64,000 bases of DNA from Candidatus Binatia bacterium (lineage in GTDB: Bacteria > Desulfobacterota > Binatia > UBA1149 > JAJCZL01): contig JANQEO010000063.1 in NCBI GenBank assembly GCA_028278325.1, forward strand, positions 124,001 to 188,000, read 5' to 3'. The notes beneath the pieces are model-generated. The model did not search any database, was not told the DNA's origin, and worked only from the letters and a program-made list of their open reading frames with translations. Below are positions 25,861-34,550 of the stretch, piece by piece. The position numbers were made by a program, and so were the translations under genes. The stretch's first letter is position 1. Every line of letters begins with the position of its first letter.

Positions 25861-27240
25861 TCAGGTGCCGCGTAGGCCGCACTCGTCGAGAAACTTTTCT
25901 ACGAAAGACCAGAAGGTCGATTGCTTGTCGGAAGATCCGGCGTCGGCGAACTCGTAGCGCGCGCGAACGACGGGCTTTTCGATCTCGATCAGCGCAGATA
26001 GATCGCAGGGTGTGGCTGATACCACGACGTCGACGTCGGCCGAGTTGATGGTTTCGGCCAGCGCGGTGAGCTGCGAGGGGTAGTAGCCGACGGCCGGCAG
26101 CACGGCGCCGAGGTGTGGGTAATCGCGGTAGACTGCTGCTACGTCTGCGCATGCGAAGGGCCTGGGGTCGACGATCTCGCCTGCTCCGGCTTCGCTAGCT
26201 GCCACATGGCCGGCGCCATAGGACATGCCCCCGTGAGTCAAGGTAGGCCCATCCTCGACCACGAGCACACGTTTACCGTGCACGGCATCGGGTGATTCGA
26301 GTCGGACAGGCGAAGCGCCGTGGAAGATCGGTGCGCGCGGATTGATTCGGCGGGCGTTATCTTCGACCTGCTTGATGCCTGCTGGCTCTGCGGAGTTTAC
26401 CTTGGCCACGAGAACGACATCCGCCATGCGTAGGACGGCTTCGCCGGGATGATGACTGGTTTCGTCACCAGGCCGCAAAGGGTCGACGAGCACGATGTGC
26501 AGATCGGGACGAACGAAAGGAAAGTCGTTATTGCCCCCGTCCCACAGGATTAGATCCGATTCGCTCGACGCCAGGGCAATGATCTCCTCGTAGTCCACCC
26601 CCGCGTACACGATGTTGCCGGCCCGCAGATGAGGCTCGTACTCTTCCCTCTCCTCTATAGTGCATTCTGCGGCGTCGAGATCCGCCCTGTCTGTGAACCG
26701 CTGCACGCGTTGCCTCTCGAGATCTCCGTAGGGCATGGGATGGCGTACGACTCCTGTCCGCAGGCCGTGTGCTTTGAGCTGTTGCGACAACCAGCGGGCG
26801 GTCTGGGACTTTCCGCAACCCGTTCGTACCGCCGAGACCGCTATGACGGGCAGCCTAGCCTCGATCATCGTCCGCCTCGGCCCCAGCATGACGAAGTCCG
26901 ACCCGGCCGTCAGAGCGATCGAAGCCTTGTGCATCACGCTTGCATGATCGATATCGCTGTACGCGAACACCACACGCTCCACCCCGTTGCGGCGGCATAG
27001 CGTTTCGAGCTCGTCTTCCGAGACGATCGGAATGCCCTTCGGATAGCCCGGTCCGGCCAAAGCGGGCGGGTAGCTACGGCCGGCGACCTTCGGAATCTGC
27101 GTTGCTGTGAACGCGATTACTTCGAAGTCGGGATCGCCTCTATAGACGGTGTTGAAGTTATGGAAGTCGCGGCCCGCGGCTCCCATGATGACGACGCGAT
27201 GTCTCTGGGTGTCGGTGGGTGGTGCCGGATCTGTTCCCAT
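25861..27240 (-). CDS. COG2403-type predicted P-loop GTPase
   Basis: 459 aa from the ATG at 27240; the frame stays open to 27360 but that part is low-complexity and antisense to the next gene. The start, RHRVVIMGAAGRDFHNFN, is a Rossmann-like domain. A P-loop follows at about 135 (VSAVRTGCGKSQTARWL), then LILWDGGNNDFPFVRPDLHIVL. It resembles cyclic 2,3-diphosphoglycerate synthetase-related proteins. Function unknown; it is found near carbamate kinase in other genomes as I recall, and here the two are convergent with an 11-base gap. Confidence 0.8.
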   Translation of the reverse strand: MGTDPAPPTDTQRHRVVIMGAAGRDFHNFNTVYRGDPDFEVIAFTATQIPKVAGRSYPPALAGPGYPKGIPIVSEDELETLCRRNGVERVVFAYSDIDHASVMHKASIALTAGSDFVMLGPRRTMIEARLPVIAVSAVRTGCGKSQTARWLSQQLKAHGLRTGVVRHPMPYGDLERQRVQRFTDRADLDAAECTIEEREEYEPHLRAGNIVYAGVDYEEIIALASSESDLILWDGGNNDFPFVRPDLHIVLVDPLRPGDETSHHPGEAVLRMADVVLVAKVNSAEPAGIKQVEDNARRINPRAPIFHGASPVRLESPDAVHGKRVLVVEDGPTLTHGGMSYGAGHVAASEAGAGEIVDPRPFACADVAAVYRDYPHLGAVLPAVGYYPSQLTALAETINSADVDVVVSATPCDLSALIEIEKPVVRARYEFADAGSSDKQSTFWSFVEKFLDECGLRGT

Positions 27241-27350
27241 CGCTGCCAGGCGGTGCTCGTTTCTCCTTTGTTCCGTTGGGGCGGAAACTGCAAGCGGCAA
27301 TCGAGAACGCCGGGGTTGGCCTAGTCCGAGTGCGGGGCTAGGCTTCACCC

Positions 27351-27818
27351 ATGGCATCACTCACGGGACGAATAGCCAACTTCGTGAGCCGACGGTTACC
27401 CGCGCTCGGTCGTGTGGGAACTCGGCGTCAGGTTTCGCAGTTTCGGGCCAGCAAGGGCAGTAAGGGCAACAGGTTCATGGGACGGCCGATTTTCTTGCTC
27501 GACGTCGTCGGCCGCAAGAGCGGTGAGCCCCGGCCGGTCATGCTCATGCTCATTCGACGCGGTGACGACCTTCTCATCTGCGGCTCCAATGGAGGAAATC
27601 CCGAAGCTCCCAACTGGTACAAGAACCTCGCTGCCGCAGGCGAGGCCTATGTAGAGGTCGGAGACGAGCGCTGGGCGGTCAACTACCGTGAACTCGAAGA
27701 GGGACCCGAGCGTCAAGAGTGCTGGAAATTGTTGACGGCCGGCTATCCGGATTTCGCGTCCTACCAGGGGTTCACTGACCGCCGTCTTCCCGTGGGAGTG
27801 CTGAGCCGCAAAGCTTGA
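27351..27818 (+). CDS. Ddn-like nitroreductase/quinone reductase family protein
   Basis: 155 aa of the split-barrel FMN/F420 family. GRPIFLLDVVGRKSGEPRPVMLM and LICGSNGGNPEAPNWYKNL are hallmark segments of the mycobacterial Ddn/FGD-linked deazaflavin-dependent group; NWYKNL contacts the cofactor. Family members reduce quinones or nitro compounds with F420H2. No F420 biosynthesis gene is in the window, so cofactor use is inferred. Confidence 0.85.
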   Translation: MASLTGRIANFVSRRLPALGRVGTRRQVSQFRASKGSKGNRFMGRPIFLLDVVGRKSGEPRPVMLMLIRRGDDLLICGSNGGNPEAPNWYKNLAAAGEAYVEVGDERWAVNYRELEEGPERQECWKLLTAGYPDFASYQGFTDRRLPVGVLSRKA

Positions 27819-27881
27819 GCACGCTCCGACGTCCGACACGGAGTCGCGCCCACCCGGCTCTCGGTGAGGCTCGGTTCTTTC

Positions 27882-28739
27882 TTACCGCAGGTTCAGATAC
27901 CAGGCAGGAACATTGATCAGCACGACCATCACGAAGTAGGTCGCCGGGTTGAACATCAACCGATGGAAGCTGCTACCGCTCGAGCCGGGCTCGGGCCAGT
28001 CCACGAAGACGAGCAACGAGACTACTAGCACACTGAAAAAGATGCCGAAGGTCGTGCCCGCCAGCACGACGGATGAAACGTAGAACCCGAGCACCGCGCA
28101 GAGCACCACTGGACGCAACCTCGGAAGCATGACCCCGATGGCGAAGGCGAGCTGAAGTACGATCGTCGTCCAGCACATGAACAGGGAAAGCTTACCGGCC
28201 GGGAACAATGCTGCCGCAGCAGAATAGATGGGTGATTCGATGATCTCGTGCATCCAGTGCTCGAAGTAGCGCCCGCTTCTCCAATCGGCCTCGAGCAGCT
28301 TGTTCAGCGCGGCCCCCGCAAACAGTATCGGGAACTGCAGCCGCACCCATAAGAGGCCGCGCGGTGGTCCGTAGAGTCCAATGAGGACCAGCATGCAAAC
28401 ACAGAAGAACATCCCGTTTCGGTAAGCGCCGCGGTTGGCTAGCAGCGCGACGAACAAGACGGCGCCGAGAGTAAACGTGGCCGCGCGCACGGAGCGATTG
28501 GTGAGCAGCGCTACCCCGGCGGCTATAGCGATGGCGCGGAACGCGTATGCCATCAGGTCGGGACGTGGCAGGTGGTCGAGGATCGGAAGCAACGGCAGGA
28601 AGGGCTCGGGCAGTCGGAACAAGTCGCCGCGCAACAGAAGGCACAGAAAGATCAGCTTGGCGGTCAGCAGGAGGTTCGGCGGTAGGGCCGTGCCGTGGCA
28701 ACGAAGCGGGTTCAGATCGCTGTAAGCTCTCGCGTTCAC
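27882..28739 (-). CDS. HTTM-like integral membrane protein
   Basis: 285 aa from a GTG at 28739 that overlaps the stop of the upstream gene (GTGA); a TTG at 28757 is also in frame. Seven to eight hydrophobic helices, with RLQFPILFAGAALNKLLEADWRSG and HEIIESPIY in loops, resemble HTTM/vitamin-K-carboxylase-like membrane domains. Catalytic residues of the true carboxylase are not visible. Co-transcribed with the small gene upstream. Confidence 0.6.
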   Translation of the reverse strand: MNARAYSDLNPLRCHGTALPPNLLLTAKLIFLCLLLRGDLFRLPEPFLPLLPILDHLPRPDLMAYAFRAIAIAAGVALLTNRSVRAATFTLGAVLFVALLANRGAYRNGMFFCVCMLVLIGLYGPPRGLLWVRLQFPILFAGAALNKLLEADWRSGRYFEHWMHEIIESPIYSAAAALFPAGKLSLFMCWTTIVLQLAFAIGVMLPRLRPVVLCAVLGFYVSSVVLAGTTFGIFFSVLVVSLLVFVDWPEPGSSGSSFHRLMFNPATYFVMVVLINVPAWYLNLR

Positions 28740-29074
28740 TGCTCGGGCCAGCGCCAATGCTTGACGGCCGAGCCGTTGGTCCGGTAGTCGATGTCGACGA
28801 CGGCGTTTTCGTCACTTCCGTATGAGCGCTCGTATTGACGTACCAGCCTGATCACGTGCTCGATGGCGCGCGGGTCGATGCCTTCGGCGGGGATCCGGTA
28901 GCGCCGGGTCGTCTCGGTTGTATCGAGCTCGACGTCGTCGATGCTGACCCGGATGTGGTATTCGTTCTGGGAATCGTGCGGCGCCCAGCAGAAGTAACGG
29001 CCCGGGTCGAAGCGCGCGTACACGATCATCGCCACCTGGAACGCTAGAAAGAGGATGGCGACTGCCGTTCTCAT
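28736..29074 (-). CDS. Small membrane-anchored protein
   Basis: 112 aa. One N-terminal helix (MRTAVAILFLAFQVAMIVYA) anchors or exports a soluble part containing RYFCWAPHDSQNEYHIRVSIDD. This phrase often accompanies HTTM-like neighbours in my recollection, as does pairing with a membrane protein downstream. No family name can be given. The stop overlaps the start of the downstream membrane-protein gene. Confidence 0.6.
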   Translation of the reverse strand: MRTAVAILFLAFQVAMIVYARFDPGRYFCWAPHDSQNEYHIRVSIDDVELDTTETTRRYRIPAEGIDPRAIEHVIRLVRQYERSYGSDENAVVDIDYRTNGSAVKHWRWPEQ

Positions 29075-29161
29075 CGACCTGTCGGAGCTTCAGCTAGCGG
29101 ATAGCGACCGTCTTTTCGCTCCGTAGCGCCGGTATGCGCGCGGCGACCAGGGCGCGGCGGC

Positions 29162-29485
29162 TTACCTATACTTTTTGTCGCTTCTTTTCAGAGAGTCGCC
29201 GCAGTCGAACCAGCCACAGTCGCGGGTGTCGCAACAGTGCAGGCCGTCCGGACCGGGCGGGTTGCAGCAGCCTGCGGGTGCCACATTCTTGGACCCGAGC
29301 CGTCCGCCCGCCGCAGGCGCCGCTTTGGGCATGCGGGCCGCGGGTGATCCCGACTGCTGGACAGTCACTATGGGGGCAGTAGTCCTGATCTCTGCCTCTA
29401 GTTGATCGGCCTTAGCAGCCGAGCTGAACCCTGACGTCGCAACGATCAACAGCGCAAAGGAAAACAGAGCAGCGGTACCTTTCAT
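29162..29485 (-). CDS. Small secreted Cys-rich protein
   Basis: 107 aa. Strong ribosome site AAGGAGGCC before the ATG, then a signal peptide (MKGTAALFSFALLIVATSGF, cleavage near AKA|D). The C-terminal third has seven Cys in a short stretch (AGCCNPPGPDGLHCCDTRDC, then WFDCGD), which could bind metal or form disulfides. No family recognised. Confidence 0.65.
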   Translation of the reverse strand: MKGTAALFSFALLIVATSGFSSAAKADQLEAEIRTTAPIVTVQQSGSPAARMPKAAPAAGGRLGSKNVAPAGCCNPPGPDGLHCCDTRDCGWFDCGDSLKRSDKKYR

Positions 29486-29632
29486 CGTTGGCCTCCTTCG
29501 ATTGGGCGGTTGCCGAGGTGTCGTGCCGTCACAGATCTTTTCTCGGCAGCGCGGTAGCTGGCGAGAGTCTATCAGTATCGACTCCGAGCGATAAGCTTGA
29601 CGATGGCGGTGCGATCCACGGGCTGCTGCTAC

Positions 29633-30730
29633 TCAGGTCGTTGTCTGCCGCCAGTCGCCCTTGCGGATCCTCGGGTTCTTGGAGTGCTCGAGGAAGTAAT
29701 CGACCATGACGTCGATGTAGGAGGAAACAGGCGGGCACGATATTCCGTGCTTGCTCAGCAGCCTCGTCGAGTTGGTCATGTCGAACTCGGCATCAAGGAA
29801 GGAGTGCTCGAACGCCTCGCGGGGTACGCCGGTCATCTTCTCGAACCCTGGCAAGCGCCCGAAGGGACGCATCAGGCCGGCGGGGAGCTTTATCGAAGGT
29901 TTGCGCTTGCCCATCGCCCGGCAGGCCAGATCGAAAAACTCCAGATAGGTCAGGGGTTCGGGGTCGGCCAAGTGGAAGGTCTGCCCCACTGCCTCATCGT
30001 CCTCGAACAGTGCGTAGAAAGCATCGGCGATGAAGTCCACGGGTGCGAAGTGGAACTTGTTGCCACGGGTATTGGGCACGATGTGGTGCATGCCGCGCGC
30101 GATCATCCCCAGCGCATAGTAGGGCCCGTCGATCTTCTCGATCGCTCCCGTGCGCGAATGTCCCACGACGGTAGTCGGCCTGAGTATAACCGTCGGAATG
30201 GCGTCCCGTCGTTCACGCACGAGCTTCTCCGAAAGGAACTTGGTTTCGTCGTAGTTGTTCTCGAAATCCTGACCCAGGTCGAGGTCTTCCTCTTTGAATC
30301 TTCCTTTGTGCTTGCCCGCCACTACCAGGGTGCTTGCATGCGCCAAGCGCTCGAGAGTCGGGATTCCTTCGAGGAAATCGAGGAGGTTCCGAGTGCCGTC
30401 GACATTGATACGCATCGAGATGTCGCGCGGCGCCGACAGGTTGTAGAGGGCAGCGAGATGGATGACGTGAGTGACGCGTTGCCTCAACTCATCCTTGATA
30501 GCTTCCTCGAGGCCGAGACCCGGCTCGGAGATGTCTCCCGACAGCACCTTGACGCGGCCGCGTTGCGCCGGGTCGGTGACCTGCTCGTCTAAGAACGCCT
30601 CGAGCCGGTCGCGAAACCCCCCGTGTTCCAAGAGGTAGAGCAGGCAGTCCTGCTCTTCGAGGTAGTGGGCGAGGATATACCTCCCGATGAAGCCACCGGT
30701 GCCCGTGCACAGGACCGCTTTCTCGCTCAT
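29633..30730 (-). CDS. Extended SDR reductase (fatty acyl-CoA reductase-like)
   Basis: 365 aa. N-terminal nucleotide-binding motif GTGGFIGRYIL, then HLAALYNLSAP and catalytic Tyr-Lys in NNYDETKFLSE. The segments GAIEKIDGPYYALGMI, FAPVDFIADAFYAL and QTFHLADPEP are shared with the N-terminal half of the 673-aa reductase at 1.4-3.4 kb. The second SDR domain of that protein is absent. It likely reduces an activated acyl or related lipid; exact substrate unknown. Confidence 0.8.
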   Translation of the reverse strand: MSEKAVLCTGTGGFIGRYILAHYLEEQDCLLYLLEHGGFRDRLEAFLDEQVTDPAQRGRVKVLSGDISEPGLGLEEAIKDELRQRVTHVIHLAALYNLSAPRDISMRINVDGTRNLLDFLEGIPTLERLAHASTLVVAGKHKGRFKEEDLDLGQDFENNYDETKFLSEKLVRERRDAIPTVILRPTTVVGHSRTGAIEKIDGPYYALGMIARGMHHIVPNTRGNKFHFAPVDFIADAFYALFEDDEAVGQTFHLADPEPLTYLEFFDLACRAMGKRKPSIKLPAGLMRPFGRLPGFEKMTGVPREAFEHSFLDAEFDMTNSTRLLSKHGISCPPVSSYIDVMVDYFLEHSKNPRIRKGDWRQTTT

Positions 30731-30923
30731 GCTCGCGTTGCCCCCTTTCTAATGCGATACGGCCGCTCGACCGGAAGCCCAACCGGCGGCGCATCGGCCT
30801 TCGAGAGTCTAGCAGGATCGGCTCTTGCCGCTAGGCCGGGTCGATGCCGTGGTGTATTGGCGCGCCCGGTTTCCTGCTAAGATGTCGTGGCTGGGAACCA
30901 CGACCCCGCTCGAGGAGATTTGG

Positions 30924-31307
30924 ATGCGCAACCCTTTGTTTGTCAGATCGTTGGTCCTTCCTTTGGTCGCAGGCCTGTTTTGCCTTGGCCTGCCTCAGGC
31001 ATCGCCCGCCGGGATGATCGGCACTGAGAGGGTGGTTAGCGGTGTGTCGCGAGAGGCACAGATCGAGAAGGTCAATTCCGCGTTGGCGCGTGCACAAGTT
31101 GCGGAGCAGTTGGTGGCCTTCGGTGTCGACCCTGACGATGTTCGCCAGCGTGTTGCTAGTTTGAGCGACTCGGAGCTGCAGATGCTCGATACGCAGCTGA
31201 GTAGCCTGCCGGCCGGTGCCGGTGCCCTGGAAGTCGTCGGCATCGTCTTCATAATCCTCATCATCCTGGAGTTGCTCGACGTAACCAGTATCTTCTCTGC
31301 ACTCTGA
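30924..31307 (+). CDS. PA2779-family protein
   Basis: 127 aa. ATG at 30924 with GAGGAG upstream; the open frame from 30825 has no signal-like start. A signal peptide (SLVLPLVAGLFCLGLPQASPA) precedes a helical segment (REAQIEKVNSALARAQVAEQL) and a C-terminal helix (VVGIVFIILIILELLDVTSIF). This is the layout of the PA2779 family, encoded next to the PA2778-type C39-like peptidase in many Proteobacteria; the same pairing occurs here. The role is unknown. Confidence 0.85.
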   Translation: MRNPLFVRSLVLPLVAGLFCLGLPQASPAGMIGTERVVSGVSREAQIEKVNSALARAQVAEQLVAFGVDPDDVRQRVASLSDSELQMLDTQLSSLPAGAGALEVVGIVFIILIILELLDVTSIFSAL

Positions 31308-31329
31308 TCGACGCTTCATAACGACCCTC

Positions 31330-32262
31330 TTGCGGTCTGCGATCGCGGCCGCAGGTTGCATCGTGCTCGTGGCGGGTTGCACGACCCATGGCCTGTCGAT
31401 TGCCACAGACGAGGCCTCACCGCGGGCTGTCGAGCTGGAGGCGGTGCCGTTCTTTCCCCAAGAGGACCATCAGTGCGGCCCTGCAGCGCTGGCCACCGTC
31501 CTGAACTGGTCGGGGTTGGAGGTCACGCCACAAGAGCTCACCGACAAGGTCTATTTGCCGGGGCGGCGAGGGAGTCTTCAGGCGGAACTGATGGCGGCCA
31601 CCCGCGGTTACGGGCGCGTGCCGTACACGGTTTCACCCGAGGTGTCGGCGGTACTCGCTGAGGTTACGGCGCAGCGGCCGGTCCTGGTGTTGCTCAACCT
31701 GGGTACCGGATTGTTGCCCGTTTGGCATTACGCCGTCGTGGTCGGTTACTCGAGGACGGCAGACGAAGTTGTTCTGCGTTCGGGTGCGAGAAAACGAGCT
31801 GTCCTATCCGCTAGTAAGTTCCTGCGTGCGTGGGAGCGAGGTGAGTTCTGGGGAATGGTGGTGCTGCGCCCCGGCGAGTTGCCGGCGGCCGATGATGCAG
31901 AGGGGTACCTGGCGGCGGTAGCGACCCTGGAATCCCTGGAAGGATGCGATGTAGCTGCGGACTGCTACCGTGCGGCCGTCGATCGCTGGCGGCGCAGTCC
32001 TACAGCATGGTTCGGTCTAGGCAATTGCCGGTACGAAGCCGGTAACCTAACGGCGTCCGAGCGCTTCTATCGTCGCGTACTCGAGCTACAGCCACGTCAC
32101 GCGGCGGCACTCAACAATCTCGCTCAAGTATTGGCCGAGCAGGGACGCTGCCGGGAGGCGCGTCAAACCATCGAGGCGGCGCTGGCCGTCGTTGACGCAC
32201 GCTCGGGCTTGTTGCCGGCGATCACTGAAACCAGCGAGGGGATTCGCCGGTGCGGACATTGA
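31330..32262 (+). CDS. PA2778-family C39-like cysteine peptidase lipoprotein with TPR
   Basis: 310 aa from a TTG, 22 bases after the PA2779-type gene. The start carries a lipobox (IVLVAGC). The peptidase domain begins FFPQEDHQCGPAALATVLNW, with the catalytic Cys in QCGPAAL, the His in WHYAVVVGY and an Arg/Asp-like partner after it. Residues 195-310 form two to three TPR helices (TAWFGLGNCRYEAGNLTASE, HAAALNNLAQVLAEQGRC). The pair with PA2779 suggests processing or handling of that small membrane protein, but no substrate is proven. Confidence 0.88.
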   Translation: MRSAIAAAGCIVLVAGCTTHGLSIATDEASPRAVELEAVPFFPQEDHQCGPAALATVLNWSGLEVTPQELTDKVYLPGRRGSLQAELMAATRGYGRVPYTVSPEVSAVLAEVTAQRPVLVLLNLGTGLLPVWHYAVVVGYSRTADEVVLRSGARKRAVLSASKFLRAWERGEFWGMVVLRPGELPAADDAEGYLAAVATLESLEGCDVAADCYRAAVDRWRRSPTAWFGLGNCRYEAGNLTASERFYRRVLELQPRHAAALNNLAQVLAEQGRCREARQTIEAALAVVDARSGLLPAITETSEGIRRCGH

Positions 32263-32293
32263 GTCTGGTAAGCGCCGGGATCGCGCCGCCGGG

Positions 32294-34312
32294 TCAAAAG
32301 CTGAACTCGTCCACAGGGGTACTGCGGGCGTTCTCGCATTCGGCCTTGAAGTCGTAGGGCACCTCGTCAGCACAGTCCGGCCATTTCTCCGTAGCTAGCC
32401 AGAATTCGACGAGGCCGAGGCGAGCGCAGAGCCGCACGAAGCGCGGGTCGTTGCGCAGCTCGGGCATGCCGGCATGGAACAGCAGTCCGGTGCGGTAGCC
32501 GTCGGGACCCATGATGTCGTCAGCCGTGCCGCGCGGGCCGAGACAGGCGTCCTCGGCGGTCGAGTATGCCTCGTCGACCAAGCCGAGATGCGCCGCGTAT
32601 ACGAGCCGCGAGACATCGACGCAGCCAGTCTTCTCGTAGTGAGAGGCCAGTGCGTCTCGTATCCCGGCGATGTTCTCCGGCGTCGGGTCGCGCTTGGTGC
32701 GTATGAATGCCAGGCCGTCTTGGAACTCGCGTAGAGGGCGTTGCGCTGCGGAATCCAACAATCTATCGACGCCTTCCCAATCCTCTACGAACGCTTTCGC
32801 GCGCAACAAGTTGGCGATGGCGTAGCTCATGTCGGGCACTCTCTCTATGAGGTCCTCGAATATCGGTACAGCCGCTTCGGCGTCGCCGGCGGCCATACGG
32901 GCGAGCGCCGTCAGGTTCGCACACAGCGGATTGAGGGAGTCCAGAAGGAACGCGCGCTCCGATTCTTCTACGCTATCCCTGAGCCACCCGACGCTCCTGG
33001 CGCCCCACCCCGCGTACATATGGCCGTCGATCGAGCCGGGCACCCCTCGAAGTTGGTCTACGACTTTCTCTACCTCGGTGAAGCGCCCATACGGTGGCGT
33101 AACGAAGAGCCTAGCCACCAACGCGTCAACATTCCGAGAATCGAGGGCGAGGGCGTGTTGCGCTTCGCGCTCCACGAGGCGTGCGCTCGCGGCGCGCTCC
33201 GTAAACGGCTGATAAAGGCGCACCCAAGCTCGCAGGAACGCCAGCCGGCCCCAGGCTTCGGCAAACTCGGGAGCCCGTTGCGTGGCGACTTCGAGCAGCC
33301 CCACATTGGTTCGCACCTCATCGGGTGCAAGGGAGACGGGGCTCGCCCGCAGATAAAGGTCGTAAACCGCCGGATCACTCGCCTTCGTCGAAAAGCTCGT
33401 GAAGGTCTGATCGAGAGCCCCCGCGATATGCTCGGAGATGTCGTCCTGCACGGCAAAGAAATCTTCGAGGCCGCGGTCGTATCGATCAGACCACAACGTG
33501 GTTTGCGAGGCGGCCTCGACGAGGTGAGCCGCGATCCGAACGCGGCCGCCTGCCCGGCGGACGGAGCCGTCGAGTATGTGCGAGCAACGTAGCTCTGCCG
33601 CAACCTTCTTCGCAGTCTTGTCCGCTCCCCTGAACTGAAAGCTCGATGTACGGCCGATAACCTTTATCTGCGACCCCCGTGACAGCCGCTGGATGATCTC
33701 TTCCGACACGCCGTCCGAGAAGAACTGCATCTCGCGATCGTCCGACAGGTTGTCGAAGGGCAGTACGGCGAGAACCGGTTCATCGCCGGTCGGCGGCGAT
33801 ACAATGGTTGCCGAAGGACTGGAACCGACACCGAACGCTTCGATGGTTTCCGACATCTTGTCGAGTTGGATCGTGCCGCGGGAGACGAGGCGCTTGGCGA
33901 TGGGGCCGCGAATCGTTCGGTGAACGTCCGCCGATACGAGGACCGAGCCCGGCTCACTCCGTGCCATGAGACGCGCGGCTACGTTGACGCCATGCCCGAG
34001 AAGATCGCCGTTGGGCTGTACTACGACATCGCCGAGATGCACACCGACGCGCACCTTGGGATCGCATTCGTCTGCCAGTTCGAAGGCGGCTTCGACCGCG
34101 GAGAGGCTCGAGCCGAACTCGAGCATGAAGCCGTCGCCGGCCATATTGAAGACTCGCCCCCCGCGGCGTTCGGCAGTGCCTTCGATGACCTGCCGGAGCG
34201 CTGCGACCTCCGCCGTCGTGCGTTCCTCATCAGCTTCGATCCGTGCCGAATACCCGGCGACGTCGAGCGCGACGATCGTGGCAAGCTTACGTGATTGGCT
34301 TTCGTCGGCCAT
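32294..34312 (-). CDS. Class III adenylate/guanylate cyclase with TolB-like and TPR domains
   Basis: 672 aa. The N-terminal cyclase domain (residues 8-165) shows the two metal Asp sites (IVALDVAGYSARIE and NMAGDGFMLEFG), VRVGVHLGDVV and HGVNVAARLMA (Asn and Arg of the active site). A FlgO/TolB-like domain follows (VLAVLPFDNLSDDREMQFFS, SHILDGSVRRAGGRVRI), then about 350 residues of TPR-like helices. This cyclase-FlgO-TPR order is common in soil bacteria. It should make cAMP, or possibly cGMP. Transcribed divergently from the second cyclase, 238 bases away. Confidence 0.9.
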   Translation of the reverse strand: MADESQSRKLATIVALDVAGYSARIEADEERTTAEVAALRQVIEGTAERRGGRVFNMAGDGFMLEFGSSLSAVEAAFELADECDPKVRVGVHLGDVVVQPNGDLLGHGVNVAARLMARSEPGSVLVSADVHRTIRGPIAKRLVSRGTIQLDKMSETIEAFGVGSSPSATIVSPPTGDEPVLAVLPFDNLSDDREMQFFSDGVSEEIIQRLSRGSQIKVIGRTSSFQFRGADKTAKKVAAELRCSHILDGSVRRAGGRVRIAAHLVEAASQTTLWSDRYDRGLEDFFAVQDDISEHIAGALDQTFTSFSTKASDPAVYDLYLRASPVSLAPDEVRTNVGLLEVATQRAPEFAEAWGRLAFLRAWVRLYQPFTERAASARLVEREAQHALALDSRNVDALVARLFVTPPYGRFTEVEKVVDQLRGVPGSIDGHMYAGWGARSVGWLRDSVEESERAFLLDSLNPLCANLTALARMAAGDAEAAVPIFEDLIERVPDMSYAIANLLRAKAFVEDWEGVDRLLDSAAQRPLREFQDGLAFIRTKRDPTPENIAGIRDALASHYEKTGCVDVSRLVYAAHLGLVDEAYSTAEDACLGPRGTADDIMGPDGYRTGLLFHAGMPELRNDPRFVRLCARLGLVEFWLATEKWPDCADEVPYDFKAECENARSTPVDEFSF

Positions 34313-34550
34313 CCATATCTTTCCGCTGACACTCAGCGGCTCGGCGCCGATGCTATGCGAGCAAGCGGCATAATGCCACGGGCGCCTCGCTACGAGCGCT
34401 CACACATTCGGGGTTCGGCCGAACTCGAGCGTATCGGGTGCGCCGAATCGGTCGCGGCAAAAGCGTTTTGTGGTGTGAGGCGAACGGTGTTGCTGGTAAC
34501 GACCCCATCGATCGGGAACAATCCGACGTCTGCCCACATATGGTAAAGAC

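Noticed and set aside
32741..33592. 283-aa plus-strand ORF
   Set aside because: Antisense to the cyclase-TPR gene, which has clear domains and catalytic motifs.
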